Source: Diplonema papillatum
Lineage: Eukaryota > Euglenozoa > Diplonemea > Diplonemida > Diplonemidae
Assembly: GCA_030068145.1 (NCBI GenBank)
Contig: JAPJBO010000013.1
Coordinates: 1-64,000 of the forward strand
Reading direction: 5' to 3'
Length of the DNA: 64,000 bases
Below, piece after piece: positions 50,991-62,490 of the stretch (within the stretch, counting starts at the first letter, position 1; every line of letters starts with the position of its first letter). The position numbers and the translations under genes are program-made. The notes under the pieces were generated by a model. The model worked only from the letters and a program-made list of their open reading frames with translations, did not search any database and was not told where the DNA came from.

Positions 50991-53510
50991 ATGCAGCAGC
51001 TGCTGCAAGGGCCGTGTAGTGGGTCCCGGTGGAAGGCCGCTGCCATGGCGCAGATCTCCTGGGCGACCGAGAAGCTAGCGTCGGGCGTGGTTCTGCCGGG
51101 CGATGACGACATCACAAAGCTGCGGAAAAAGATCATCATCCCACTTCTTTTCACCTCTCTGATAATCGGCACCTTTGTTCTTCTGACCAGCGTCGACAGC
51201 ATGCGGATTAGTTGGCCGACCGCCGTTCCTATGGCCTTGCTGACTTCCGGCTCGTTAGCGGCTTTTGCGTATATCGTGACGTACCAGTCTCTAACTCATA
51301 CCGAGCTTCAATGTGTGTTGGCAGGGTTCACGCTCGTGGTGCTGCTGAGCGACTACTTCGCGGCTGTCATGTACGCAGCTCGGATCTGGCCCATCGTTAT
51401 TTTGGTCCTCGATCTCTGCATTTTGTGCCGAATGGAGGCCCACGTCGCGTTCTCGCACGTCTGCGCCACCGTCCTGTGGCTGACCGTGAGCTACACGGAG
51501 GACGTCTTCCGCTTCGGCCTGTTCGACTGGGTCGCGGACGAGCACTTGTACGCGGGCACGCGGGCGATGTACTGCTGCGAGAAGCCGCCGTGCGGGCGGC
51601 CGCCGGCGTTTGCGGCGCACTTGTGCGTGACCGGGGCGTCGTTCCTCGTTCTCGACTACCTCACTACGCGGGGGTTCGCGGTGAAGATGTACGACGAGAA
51701 GGCGAGGGTTGAGGCGGCGATCGTCACCGCTGACTCGGTGGCGGGTTCCCTCGCCGAGTTCGACCTCGAAACGGCGGAAGAAGGACTCGACGCGGCGGCC
51801 GACCTGCCGCCGAAGCTGCGGAGCGCGTTTCGCGGCATCGTCGCGAACTTGAAGGCCTACCGGCCTTTTTTGCCGGACGCGTTGTTCGACGAGCTGCACA
51901 TCAACCGCGCGCACTCCGTGGCCCAGGTGCAAACCCCCGGCATCATGAGCGGGAGGGCTTGCCTGGTGTTCACGGACATCGTGGGGTCAACGGTGGCGTG
52001 GGAGGCGTGCCCGGACGGGATGAAGCGGGGCTTGAAGCTCCACAACAAGGTCATCCGGCAGTGCATCGCAGACTTCAGCGGGTACGAGGTGAAGACGGTC
52101 GGAGACGCGTTCATGGTGGCCTTCGACTCGGTCACGCAAGCGGTCAACTTCGGCCTCGCGGTGCAGCTGAAGCTCTTCCAGACCGTCTGGCCAGCGTCTC
52201 TGCTCGACGTCCCCCACTGCGCCAGGGACGCTACCGGCGCGTGGTGCGGGCTGAGGGTCAGGATAGGGATGCACTACGGAGATGTCGACTTGGAGTTGAA
52301 CTCGGTCTCCGGGCGAATGGACTACTTCGGGAACACAGTCAACAAAGCGGCGCGGGCGGAAGGTATCTGCGTCGAAGGCTGCGTCGCGATCCCGTCGGAA
52401 GTGTTGCAGATGGCCGCGGCCGGGGAGCTGATGAAGATGGAAAAGCTCAGCATGGGCAGCGTGGCCATGAAGGGCGTCCAGGGCGAGTGCAACGTCGTGC
52501 TGCTGCTGCCGAGCGAGCTGTCAGAACGCCGCCCGTTCGCGGAGAGAGAACTCCAACGCCGAAAGGAAGGCGCGAACACAAAGCTACCCCCGATTCGATC
52601 GATGCCTGAGCACATGCGCAACTCCCCAGCAACCAGCGAAGCGAGCACGGTTATTAACATCAAGCCGTACGCTCGCGACATCCTGCGAGAACGCCTCGAC
52701 GCCGTCACGTGCTCCACCATCACTCGTGTCTCCATCGTCGTTCCGCCGAACACCGAAAGCTATGAGCTGCACAGCGTGATCAATGACAAGCTCAGCAAGA
52801 CGCTCACCAGCCTCGACCGGAGTGACGGCACGGTCATAACCGTGATCGGCGCGTCCGTCGTCGCGGGTTGGAATACGTCCAAAAAATGCGCGAACCACTT
52901 CGAAAACGGGCTGCGCTTCGCCGGCATGCTGTGCGGCTCCCTCGGCGCCGACGGCGAGACCTCGCGCCACGTCAGCGTCGGCCTCGCCTCGGGCGAAGTG
53001 CACTGCGGGAACGTGGGGACGAGCGCGCAGCGGTTCATGACGGTCATCGGACCGTGCGTTTCGCTGAGTCGGCAGCTGGCGGACGGGGCCGCGGCGCTCG
53101 GGACGTTTGCCTTGTACGCCACGCGGAGCGCGGCGCTGCTGGCCAGCTTGAAGAACGACCTGCAGTTCGTCGGGCGACCAGTGGACACCTGGACTGTGCT
53201 CGGCATGAGCCTTACAATCTTCGAGCTCGCGCCCGCGAAGCTGAAGACACTGCTGCGCAGCCAGCTCGGCCGGAGGGACAGCCCCGAGGCGGAAGCATCC
53301 TGCGGCTGGTCTCGCCCCTACTGGGACGCGTTCGAAACCCAAGACTTCGTCGCCGTGAGAGAACTCGCATCCGACGCTGACCACGTCGCGCACTGCGTCG
53401 CGCTTCTCCTGGAAACGAAGCAGCACATCCTTTGTAGCCCGGGCGTCCACCTGGAGGACACGTTGATGCTGTCGTCAAACACGAGAGGCCGTGTCCCGCC
53501 TAAACACTGA
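50991..53510 (+). CDS. Membrane adenylyl cyclase, tandem class III domains, 839 aa
   Basis: A single exon; ATG at 50991, with a second candidate start at 51045. Roughly six membrane segments lie between residues 48 and 228 (for example IIIPLLFTSLIIGTFVLLTS). The first catalytic domain (~321-475) has LVFTDIVGST and VGDAFMVAF for the two metal Asp, YEVKTVGDA with the Lys and GRMDYFGNTVNKAARAE with the Asp, Asn and Arg; Lys plus Asp indicates ATP rather than GTP. The second domain (~578-735) keeps the fold (SVGLASGEVHCGNVG, MTVIGPCVSLSRQLA) but lacks the metal Asp and transition-state residues. This intact-plus-degenerate pairing recalls the C1/C2 arrangement of other adenylyl cyclases. A short intracellular helix region ends the protein. 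The product is cAMP at a cellular membrane; regulation is not visible. Confidence 0.88.
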   Translation: MQQLLQGPCSGSRWKAAAMAQISWATEKLASGVVLPGDDDITKLRKKIIIPLLFTSLIIGTFVLLTSVDSMRISWPTAVPMALLTSGSLAAFAYIVTYQSLTHTELQCVLAGFTLVVLLSDYFAAVMYAARIWPIVILVLDLCILCRMEAHVAFSHVCATVLWLTVSYTEDVFRFGLFDWVADEHLYAGTRAMYCCEKPPCGRPPAFAAHLCVTGASFLVLDYLTTRGFAVKMYDEKARVEAAIVTADSVAGSLAEFDLETAEEGLDAAADLPPKLRSAFRGIVANLKAYRPFLPDALFDELHINRAHSVAQVQTPGIMSGRACLVFTDIVGSTVAWEACPDGMKRGLKLHNKVIRQCIADFSGYEVKTVGDAFMVAFDSVTQAVNFGLAVQLKLFQTVWPASLLDVPHCARDATGAWCGLRVRIGMHYGDVDLELNSVSGRMDYFGNTVNKAARAEGICVEGCVAIPSEVLQMAAAGELMKMEKLSMGSVAMKGVQGECNVVLLLPSELSERRPFAERELQRRKEGANTKLPPIRSMPEHMRNSPATSEASTVINIKPYARDILRERLDAVTCSTITRVSIVVPPNTESYELHSVINDKLSKTLTSLDRSDGTVITVIGASVVAGWNTSKKCANHFENGLRFAGMLCGSLGADGETSRHVSVGLASGEVHCGNVGTSAQRFMTVIGPCVSLSRQLADGAAALGTFALYATRSAALLASLKNDLQFVGRPVDTWTVLGMSLTIFELAPAKLKTLLRSQLGRRDSPEAEASCGWSRPYWDAFETQDFVAVRELASDADHVAHCVALLLETKQHILCSPGVHLEDTLMLSSNTRGRVPPKH

Positions 53511-53639
53511 ACAATGGACAGCCCTCAGGCCCTAGGAAGCAGGGTAGGAACGGAGGAAGAAGCGCCTCATAGTTGAAGTGCGCCTGGGGGCTGGGGAAAA
53601 CACGCCATTTCCATATTCATCCGAAAGCTTCTAACTACA

Positions 53640-54112
53640 GTCTTCACGTGGCAGCAGCGTGCTGTGCGGCTCCCTCGGTGTCGACGGCGAGACCTCGCGT
53701 CGGCCTCGCCTCGGGCGGAGTGCACTGCGGGAACGTGGGGACGAGCGCCCAGCGGTTCATGATGGCTAACGGACCGTGCGTTTCGCTGAGTTGGCAGTTG
53801 GCGGACGGCGCCGCGGCGCTCGGGACGTTTGCCTTGTACGCCACGCGGAGCGCGGCGCTGCCGGCCAGCTTGAAGAGCGACCTGCATTTCGTCGGGCGAC
53901 CGGTGGTCGCCTGGACTGTTTTTGACTGTTTGTTGGCATGAACTCGCGCCCGTGAAGCTGAAGACACTTCTGTACAGCCAGCTTGACCGGAAGAGCTCCG
54001 TGGCGGAAGCTTCCTGCGGCTGGTCTCGCACCTACTGGGACGCGTTCGAACCCCAAGACTTCGTCGTCATGAAAGCACTCGCATCCGATCCTGACCCACA
54101 GATAGAACACAA
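53640..54112 (+). pseudogene. Decayed copy of the cyclase 3' part
   Basis: Matches 52920-53390 of the cyclase gene (CTCGGGACGTTTGCCTTGTA, GACTTCGTCG and others) with small deletions and substitutions. It begins with CTGTGCGGCTCCCTCGG and ends at CATCCGA.CCTGACC, at which point SSU rRNA-like sequence follows. It is too damaged to be translated as a domain. Confidence 0.8.
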
Positions 54113-54125
54113 TTGGTAGGAGAAG

Positions 54126-54195
54126 TCTCGTGCCAGCACCGGTAATTCCAGCACCATCAGCGCAAATTGATGCTACTCCTATTAAAAGCTCGGGA
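54126..54195 (+). rRNA. SSU rRNA fragment (530-loop region)
   Basis: GTGCCAGCACCGGTAATTCC, then CAGC.CCA..AGCG.A.ATT.ATGCT and TTAAAAGCTCG match the conserved SSU 530 loop and following stem with several changes. The CCAGCACC and ATGCT variants recall Euglenozoa. It directly follows the decayed cyclase copy. Confidence 0.7.
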
Positions 54196-54683
54196 TGGAT
54201 CCAGAGCCCAGGCAGGAAGGTCGCCCAGTTTGCTGGACATCAGCGTACTGCTGGTACTCAGACAAAGTCTTCGCATCAAGACACAAGACACCCATGAACT
54301 GTACATTGCCCAAACAAGCTCGCACGGTCATACCGCCACGCCGGCAAGGCTTTTTTGTTCGAAATCACCCCTCTGCTCTCTTCAGGCGGGGCTTCTTTTT
54401 TCCGGCTGTTCGTAAAGAAGAGTCACGTCACTTTTATTTTGTCGAGACATGTAGGCCTACTCACCCCTCGTGAGAGTTTCGGTTGTATTGGCTCAACATT
54501 GGGTATGAAGCGTCTTCTCTGCCATCCGAGTCTCGTCACCCACAAAGTACTCTGCCAGACTGACGCCGCCCAATGCTTTTTGCCAAAAAGTGGGTGACAT
54601 GTTCACGGGGGGGGGGGGGAAGAGTAGGTACTTATAAAAAGCAGACTTTAAAACCCCGGAGTTTCAAGCGAACGTTCACTCTA

Positions 54684-54855
54684 AAGGTGTCACGGGACAA
54701 GCCGCTGCTCAACGGCTTTATCGTGCATGCTGATCCGTGTGGTCCGTGTACTTAAAAGTTCCCAGTGCTCAACGGCTTTATCACGTGGGCGGCGCTGGGA
54801 TTGCGCTTCAGGTGACACCACCGAATTCCGTTTTTGACCATGCTTTAACCTTCTT
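54684..54855 (+). repeat. GTGTCACGGG hairpin repeat, copy 4
   Basis: Starts GGTGTCACGGGACAAGCCG, contains GCTCAACGGCTTTATC twice, and ends CAGGTGACACC, so the ends form an 8-bp inverted repeat GGTGTCAC/GTGACACC. It is preceded by a T/A-rich motif (CTTTAAAACCCCGGAGTTTC) also seen near 15810 and 47830. Confidence 0.65.
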
Positions 54856-55377
54856 GGAAGCCCCCTGCCGCCGTGTGTGACCATCGGAAGAGACCCGAAC
54901 CCGAGCAACTTGCGACCGCTGCGGGACCCGAAGGAATCAACACACACGGTCGGCTCCGGACACTTGCTCGATCCGATTCCCCACGAAACCTCCACACAAG
55001 CGGTTGGATAGGGGGGTCGGTCCTGTCTGTGGGTCCCTTCCTCTTCGGCACCTAGCTCGAAACCAACAAGTAGCCCAACTTTTCCCAGTCGTAGCGTGCG
55101 TTAAACAAGAGTAAAATCAAACAAGTAACGAGTGTCTTCGTTTCAAAGCCCAATCAAGAACCCCATCTAGCCTCTGCCAAAGCCCGCGGAGTGCCATTGC
55201 CGCGCCTCCACGAAGTGTTCGTAGATGCTGGCGTTAATCTGAGCCAAGTCCACTGCTGGTTCGTTGCGTGGAAAATGATGAGATGCTTTCGGGTATCGCT
55301 CCAGCGCTAAGCAATCAATGGCAGCAAGCAGCACGGTTTAAACTTGTCGGACAGGACTGGCCCACATAGTTGGGTGT

Positions 55378-55436
55378 TTCAGTGTGAACGGAAATCCCGC
55401 GTAGATCACCAGGGTAAAGACTTGCTCGATGAAAGT
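55378..55436 (+). rRNA. Short second LSU rRNA fragment
   Basis: GAACGGAAATCCCGCGTAGA and CAGGGTAAAGACTTGCTCGAT correspond to the stretch at 34865-34919 of the first LSU fragment, with changes. The limits are uncertain. Confidence 0.5.
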
Positions 55437-55861
55437 ATGCAAATTCTGCAACGAGTAGTTGGCCAGACCTCGTCGCCAGAGTTAGTCCTGCTCAGGATTG
55501 CGGGGTCAGAAGAAACTCCCCCTTTCGTGAGCTGAAAGGACCCTCCTTTTTTCATCGGGTCTGTCAAGACTTGCGACTCAACTGTTCCTTTGTGCAGACA
55601 GCCGGGCAGCGCTGCAGTCAACGATATTACCATCCCCCCCTCCCCCCCTTTTTATTTTTTCGAGTTCGCTTCATGTCAAGGGATGGCACCGGAGGTGGCA
55701 AATAAATTTCCTCACGGAAAAAAGGAAACAGGGTAACAATTGGTGGTCAACGGGCGTGCTTCTCTCCTCCCGACGCGACGCCGGAGGAAGCCCAAAAGTG
55801 CCGTCTGGGCTTAGGGCTCGGAACGTGTCTTTGTGGCTCGTGCGTGTGTGGTTCTGTCCTT

Positions 55862-56035
55862 CGACAGAATGAACCGGTGGCTCTCGTCTTACCTTGGATA
55901 CGGCTGGTGGCATGCTCTTGCCAGACGCTGGCGTCAGGTGTTGTGCAAAATGTTTCACCAGTCGTTGGGTTGTAATGACAAGGCTTCACCGGGCACTCGA
56001 ACGAGCTGCGTTACTGCGCTGCGAAGGTTGTGCAG
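55862..56035 (-). repeat. Relative of the non-autonomous element's 3' region
   Basis: Shares GCATGCTCTTG.CAGACGCT, CAGTCGTTGGGT and CACTCG.A.GAGCT.CGTTAC with 7255-7420. The LINE-type tail is absent here, so this may be the donor locus, a host sequence, or a decayed copy. Confidence 0.6.
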
Positions 56036-57590
56036 CGCGTCCACTTTTTCCGATGCCATGGCTTTGGAAACGATGCGGACTTGCACGCGATGACAATCTG
56101 GCAGGTCTTTAACCGTCAGTTCGCCGAATGCATTGCCGGGCTGCATGGGTGATCAAACGCTTTCCACCCAGCGCTACACACCAGCCTACGCTTCGTGTGG
56201 ATTGCAGAACGTTTCCTTGTTCTGTAGTAATCCGTAGAGCCGGCAGCCTCATATTTGTCCGCGCTCTGGTACGTGCGTGGTCACACCGCGCAGTTGTTGG
56301 CGTGGGCCGAGTCGAGTTTTCGTAAAAAGAAAACTGACGAAAACGACCAAGCAACACCCCTACCAAGAAGAAACAACCATCCCTGGGCTAGTTGACACTC
56401 GCTTCGTCGGGGAAAAATAAGAGCACAACTCACTACTCGTATTACTACACTGACCTTTAACACGAAGCATCACGTACGAACAAGAGGTCAATCTTGTACG
56501 CTCATCGGGATCGCCGGAGGCAACGGGCAAAATAGAAAATCATACAATCCGCATCCGATGCTCCCTATTCGATTGCTGCATCCATTCGTATCTCCTGCCA
56601 CAGTTCGACCTCTACAAAACACGAGTGCAGCATGCCTCGTGCCTGACCACCACACCACTTCACCACTTCACGAATTTGGTGAACTTCCAGTTTTCGTAGT
56701 GAGGCGACCAGATACTCCCCGGAGAGATGGTCCTTCACTCTGAGTCGTCTCTCACACACTCTCTCTCAGGCCTGTCCTGGCACCCGGTCATTTTTTCACG
56801 ATTTCGTACCGTAGGACCCCTTCGTGCACTGTCATTCAACGCACTGCGTTGTTCAATTGCAGTTCGACAAGGTCGCATTTCCTAGAGCTTGGATTCAAGC
56901 CCACACCTGGGTCATATTGTAAAGCTTTCGGACCTTCTTCTGTGCAAGATCTTCTTAGACGGCTGCGGTTTATCGAAAGGATGAGGTTGGATGGAAAAGA
57001 GACAGCATACAAGACCAATCAAGCAGCCGGGGACGTAGGATTGTCCTTCTCCGAAGCCCGGCATACTCTTTTCTGACGTCAATCACTCCACTCGATCCAA
57101 GCCCCTGAAGGACTACCAGGTACCAGCTGTGGTGTCGCCACGGCACACAGCTAGGATCTTGTGTTTTCAGCCTTTGCGCAATCTTTGTTGCCACATCGCA
57201 AAGACCTTTGAAAACTTGCACGCTGCCCCCCGGCCACATACTCAACCACTGGCACTGTATTCCTTCAACACGAAGTGAATCCAATTGCGAGAGTCCCCGA
57301 GACTTCAAAAACTCGAACTCTCACGAAGCATTACACATTACCCGACGTCCTCACCCCCTTTTCCAAAAGCGTTTCCACGGTCAAGAACGTCTGCCGAACT
57401 TTGGCGTGTTGCAACATTCTCTCAAACAATGGTTTCAAAAATTACTACGCAGGCTTTTCCAATCGCGGAAGAACACAAAAAAAGTAGGACTAAGAAAGTA
57501 AGCAAAGTGGTATCCTCGCTTTCAAAAGACAACTTCCCAAGTGCCGAACCACCGAAACACCCAAAAGACAGGCTTCTCAAATGAGAGGTA
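56036..57590. other. Intergenic, no gene recognised
   Basis: Holds the second copy of the AACTCCCCGGAGAGATGGTCC repeat (56697-56770) and a 15-bp palindrome-like CAACGCACTGCGTTG near 56838. Short frames only. Confidence 0.5.
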
Positions 57591-57594
57591 AACT

Positions 57595-58210
57595 TCATTT
57601 CTAGACTGAGAGAAACTGGATCGCAACCGCGATCTGCAGCTGGAAATGAAACTGCCTGTTCCTGAGCCTGACTCACGAACAGGGAAGACCAGATGGCTCT
57701 CCGCGACGAGTTAGCAGACAACTGGGAGTCACACAGGAGTGACTTGAAAACCATCCTACCCGACCTTAAGCACGATTAAGAACGTCTACCAAACTTCGGC
57801 GTTGCAACGTTCTCTCAAACAATGGCTTCAAAAATGCGTGTCCGCGATCTGTAGCTGGAAATGAAACTGCCTGTTCCTAAGCCTGACTCACGAACAGGGA
57901 GGACCAGATGGCTCTCCGCGACGAGTTAGCAGACAACTGAGAGTCACGCAAGAGTGACTTGAGAACCATCATACCCGACCTTAAGCACGATTAAGAACGT
58001 CTGCCACACTTCGGCGCGTTGCAACCAAACAATGGCTTCAAAAATGCGTTGGGCAGGATCGCAACCGATCTGTAGCTGGAAATGAAACTGCCTGTTCCTA
58101 AGCCTGACTCACGAACAGGGAGGACCAGATGGCTCTCCGCGACGAGTTAGCAGACAACTGGGAGTCACACAGGAATGCCTTGAAAACCATCCTACCCGAC
58201 CCTAACCGGT
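57595..58210 (+). repeat. ~215-bp satellite, three units
   Basis: Units with CTGGAAATGAAACTGCCTGT, GACCAGATGGCTCTCCGCGA and CTTAAGCACGATTAAGAACG start near 57620, 57850 and 58070. Units 2 and 3 are more alike than either is to unit 1. Confidence 0.85.
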
Positions 58211-58231
58211 CCCAGTACATCGCAAAGCTCC

Positions 58232-58290
58232 AGGCTTGTTGCGTTAGTGGGGAGTCATTTGCATGCAAATGTGTCCACACTTCTTCTTGC
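58232..58290 (-). mobile_element. LINE-type 3' end, isolated
   Basis: CACTAACGCAACAAG with the ATTTGCATGCAAAT palindrome (58256-58271), same minus orientation as all other copies, but without an A-rich end. It lies at the end of the satellite's third unit. Confidence 0.65.
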
Positions 58291-59223
58291 AAACTTGGCT
58301 AAGCGTAGTTAAAGTGTGTAATCATGCCTACATTCCTCATACTACCCGCCTGCGAGGAAACTGAACCGCCCAAGTAGGACCTTCTGATCATGACCATTTG
58401 CTCAAGTCGAAAGACTACTGCGTCCCGGAGGCCGTTGACTGGGAGGAGGTCAAGCTGAGTGCCTTCCCGGCCTGCGACTCTTTTGCCGGGCAGGGCGCGA
58501 CGGGAAAGGAGGTCTCGTTCGGACTTTTACTCTCCGGTGTGACAGGGCGATTACGGCAAAATTGATCGAGGGGAGCGAGGTCGGGAACAAGGAAGAGGGA
58601 GGAATTGCCGGTGTTGTTTTCCAATTCCGAATCCTTGAGTTTCTGAATCGCCCGCCTTCCAACCTTGCTTCTGAAGCAAGTGGACTTCACACACTCAGGG
58701 CTTGTCGCCCAATGCCTCTTGTCTCCCTTTAGGTCCTCACTCGACCCCCCTAGACGCACCGAAGGTGCTCAAACAAATTTGCTGGAAATATATATTCCAC
58801 AATCTGCAAGGGGACCCTCCACGCAGCCCCTTCCGCTTCCCCGACAATTTCAGAGGAACCGGCATGCCCGCGTGTTGTGCCTCCGACAACACCCAGCATT
58901 TCGACCAAGCCACCAGAGCGGCCTCCCGCCCGACTAACAGCCATCCGCCCGGTAGCACCAGAGCAGCCGCCGCCAACGTCGCCAAGCAAAGCCCGCTGCT
59001 CTGCTGCGATCATCCTACAAACCCAGCTTTCAAGACAAAAAAAAAGACGAAACCTTCCCTCTAGAGCAAAGGTCGCAAAACACCAAACCAATCGTCCCCT
59101 CGGGGCTGACGGTAACGCAAAAAAATTATTTTCCTCGAACCCCCCCCCCCAAAAGCGAAACCACACGGTGAACTCCAGCCTCTGAGCTGGAGTGGATCGG
59201 GAGGTCCTAGGAGAGGGTGTGGT
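58291..59223. other. Intergenic, no gene recognised
   Basis: Short frames on both strands without recognisable motifs, plus one inverted copy of the TCAGAAGGTCCTAC motif at 58353-58390. Confidence 0.45.
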
Positions 59224-59345
59224 CACACCCGCAAAGGGCATGTGCCACACCCGCAAAGGGCATGTGCCACACCCGCAAAGGGCATGTGCCACACCCGCAA
59301 AGGGCATGTGCCACACCCGCAAAGGGCATGTGCCACACCCAAAAA
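59224..59345 (+). repeat. 22-bp minisatellite
   Basis: Five full copies and one partial copy of CACACCCGCAAAGGGCATGT plus GC. It is bounded by GAGCTGGAGT and GCGGGTGTGA, elements also found in intron 1 of the coiled-coil gene. Confidence 0.9.
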
Positions 59346-59521
59346 GCGGGTGTGAAAGTTGGATTTTCGTGTGTAAATACCTGTGTTCTCATCAGTATTC
59401 TGGACTGACTTTGCCTTTTCCCCCAATTTCTCAGATACCTGTTCGTTGATACCTCAAGAAAACATCATCCAGCGACTCACACACTCTTAAACACAACGAA
59501 GCCACTGTCCTCAAGTATGCC

Positions 59522-59546
59522 AACTAGGGGCCCCGGGCCCCTAGTT
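59522..59546. repeat. 25-bp palindrome
   Basis: Two perfect 12-bp arms (AACTAGGGGCCC / GGGCCCCTAGTT) around a single C. Confidence 0.85.
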
Positions 59547-60149
59547 AGCGTGCAACCCCCGTGAAGTGCGAAAATGGCTTCAATGTTTCATCTGGACCCG
59601 AATCCGTAAACATCGGTCAAAGCAGCCTTCTCGATGGCCCGCATTTGAAATCTCGCCTTTTGTGGACCCTTTTGTGGGCTGGGTGGCCAGATTCTCAAAG
59701 GTGAAATGATCCCCTGGAAAAATGGGCCAACAAAAATAAAGTTGAAGTGCGTTTTTAGAGTGTTTTTAGGGCGATTTGGGCCGAAATCACCTTAGAGCGA
59801 TGAGGTCACCCTGCTGGTGAACGGCGAATTTGGAAAGATCGGATTGATTTGGACCCAGATCCAAAGTGCGGCCCCTGCCAAAAATGCGAAAAATGCCAAC
59901 CCCTTGAATCGAAAGGCTTGATGAGAGATTTTTCACGTGAAGTTGTACAGGGAGAAAACCGAGGCTGAAAAACCAGGTACCCGATCCCCTGGTTATGTGA
60001 ACCACTGCCCCCCTCCAAACGTCCTGCCTAAGCATTAAACTAAGTTTTTCCCCCCGGAGGCTTTCAGTGGTCTTCCAAACCCCTGAACAGGCTAAGAAAA
60101 TTGCGATTCCGGAGCCAGGGGCTTCGCCTGATCCTCGGGCCAAAACGAG

Positions 60150-60690
60150 TGGACTATCCGCCGTGTGTGCCTTTCGCGGCTTCTTGGGCCGTGTGCTAGC
60201 GGCTTGTTGGGGACTAACCCTCCCAGTTATCTCGAGCTAGCGACTTACCCCCCCCGTCGTTGTACGGGGTTGTAGCGAGGCAACCGAATACTCCCTGAAC
60301 ACTCAAACTCCTCTCTCGGTACGCCCTGTATTTCTAGACCTTACACACAGTGCCTTTCATGGCTTCTTGGGCCGTTTGCAAAAGCATGCTGCATGTTAGA
60401 GACCAGCCCCTCCTTTACGACATGTATCTGCTGGCCTTGTGGATGTACCCTGTATCTCTAGGCCTTAAACATACACTTCTGAGGTCGTATCTATGCGGCT
60501 TGTTGGGGACTTAACCCTCCGCGCTATCTATCTTCTGGCTTAGATACACCCTGTCTCTCCGGCCTTAAAGACAGATGGCGCCTTTCGCAGCTCCTTGGGC
60601 CGTAAGCTATGGGCTATCCCTCCATGACATCCATCGTCTGGCTTTGTGGATACACACTGTATCCCTAGGCCGTGAAGTCAAACATGAAGC
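60150..60690 (+). repeat. Degenerate ~120-180-bp direct repeats
   Basis: TGCCTTTC(G/A)(C/T)GGCTTCTTGGGCCG and CCCTGTAT(T/C)TCTAG.CCTTA alternate three to four times with drifting spacing, together with GGCTTGTTGGGGACT.AACC. Confidence 0.65.
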
Positions 60691-61782
60691 GACGCTTTCC
60701 CCGAGCCTTCCCCCCTCTTCCACCCGCCGTACCATCAAATCAGGCCTGCAGGGTCCACTGGTAGAACCCTGGCTTTTTGACCCCAGAATACTTAAAGAAA
60801 AGAAGTTGTCCAACTGACCCCTGGCTGTTAGAGAGGCAGGTGCCACTGTAGTGCACCGATTCATTCACGGGCAGGGCAGAACAGACACCCACCAGCATAT
60901 CCTCCGAGACTGGCCGGACAAGGAGACCGTCCCGCAACAAGAGCCCGACACACTGTACTAGTCCGGGCCTGAGCCTCAGTGCAACAGCAGCTAACGGCAC
61001 CTCTTGGGAACTCCCCGAAGAAGGACGCTCGGCCCGGAGAGTTCCTGCTGAATGCAGCATCGAATCATCCCCTCGAGAGACCGTGATGTTAGTCTGGAGG
61101 TTGTTAGTTAGACTGTATTCGCTTTGGCCAAGGGAGTCAGACTTTGCTTGATTGGCGAACCACGAAGCACGCCCAGGAAAGGAGTTTATTCTACACTCGA
61201 GCATCAGCAACGTTCACAAGGAACCCCCCACCCCAAATGCACCTTCGCAAGCACACAAAAGGTCGAAAGACACACCAATCCGGTACGTCCATTCGGGATC
61301 GTCGGAAACACAAAAAGGCTCGAAGTTTAAGCAGCCAGCAAGCCGGCTGATCGCGCGCACGCTGCCCAAATGTGGACACAAAAGTAATAGGCGGAAGTTT
61401 GCGTGTTAGTGAGTGAACAATCATTACGCTAATCTCCTCCGAAACGGTTATTATCCGAGTCTCCAATTGATCGTTATTATGAAAAGAAACACAGACCACC
61501 CTGAAACGAAACGACACCAAAGAAACGGAACAAACATAAACAAGGCTCTTCAAACAGTGGTACATAAGCACATCCAACCTTCTACACGTGTACAGCCACC
61601 AAAAACTTCAACCCAAGAGCCCAGCGTGTTTTGGCGGCATTGCTGACATGATTTCCTTGCGTTAACAATGCTTTGTTGGCACCAGAAATCAGTAGTCGGC
61701 GGCATACTACATAAAGCTTACTATAACAGGTGTGGACACAAGCGAGAATCCTGGGCCAGACCGCCAGATCTTCCTGTACACG

Positions 61783-62097
61783 CAGGGCTTACGCTCCACG
61801 TGTGGAACGTGTGGATTTCCACACGTTAATTCTTTTTGGATTTTGTTCCCCCACGTGTGGATCCACAGGTACCACATGTGTATTTTGATTTATTGGTCCA
61901 CATGCAGGGGAGTCTAGGCCCACTAGTGGTCAAGGCCGCACAGCCAGGTGTCGCCAAGTCCAGTAGCTACCTAGCGACACTATTTTTTTTTTTGCCGTCG
62001 CACATGAGGGGAAAGGTTTTTTCCCCCTCGAACCTTAAGCGCCCACATGTGGACCACACGTATTTTCTCTGAGACCGAAAACGGAGCGTAAGCCCTG
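61783..62097. mobile_element. hAT-like MITE, 315 bp, TSD TGTACACG
   Basis: 15-bp terminal inverted repeats CAGGGCTTACGCTCC with the exact 8-bp direct repeat TGTACACG on both sides (61775-61782, 62098-62105). The interior is rich in CCACACGTGTGG-like palindromic pieces. No coding capacity. Its terminal sequence differs from the element at 46330 beyond CAGGG, so it is a separate family. Confidence 0.88.
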
Positions 62098-62307
62098 TGT
62101 ACACGGGAAAACCGGGCACTACCTAGGCCTAGCTGAAGCGCAGCACCAGGTGCCGAAAAAGACTCGTCTCGTCCACTACAGCGAAGAGTCTTCGACGTCT
62201 TCCGTGTACCGGGATTCGTATACTAATCAGCAACAATCTTGTGAAACAGTCTGACACTTGCTATCGTCGGTAGGCAATTCGTGACGGATTTACGTATGCT
62301 CTAGTAG

Positions 62308-62490
62308 CACGGGTGGTCCTGGCTACGACGAGCTACGAACAGCCGCCTGATGAACCAGGCTTACCGCTGACCTGTCTGCAGACACTCAGGTATGCGCTGG
62401 TGGATGGTCCGCCTTCAGTGTGCGTGGCTTAGAGGACTGAAACGGCGCAGATGGGGCCAGTGCGGTGTTGATCACTCACATATCCATTCC
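62308..62490 (+). repeat. Dispersed ~180-bp repeat, copy 2
   Basis: Partner of 40838-41020, about 80-85% alike by eye over its length. Confidence 0.7.

Noticed and set aside
56885-56905. GATTCAAGCCC resembling a tRNA B box
   Set aside because: No cloverleaf; the match is part of a short CTTGGATTCAAG palindrome.
59224-59345. CRISPR-like array of regularly spaced repeats
   Set aside because: Units are directly adjacent with no variable spacers, and the genome is eukaryotic; it is a minisatellite.
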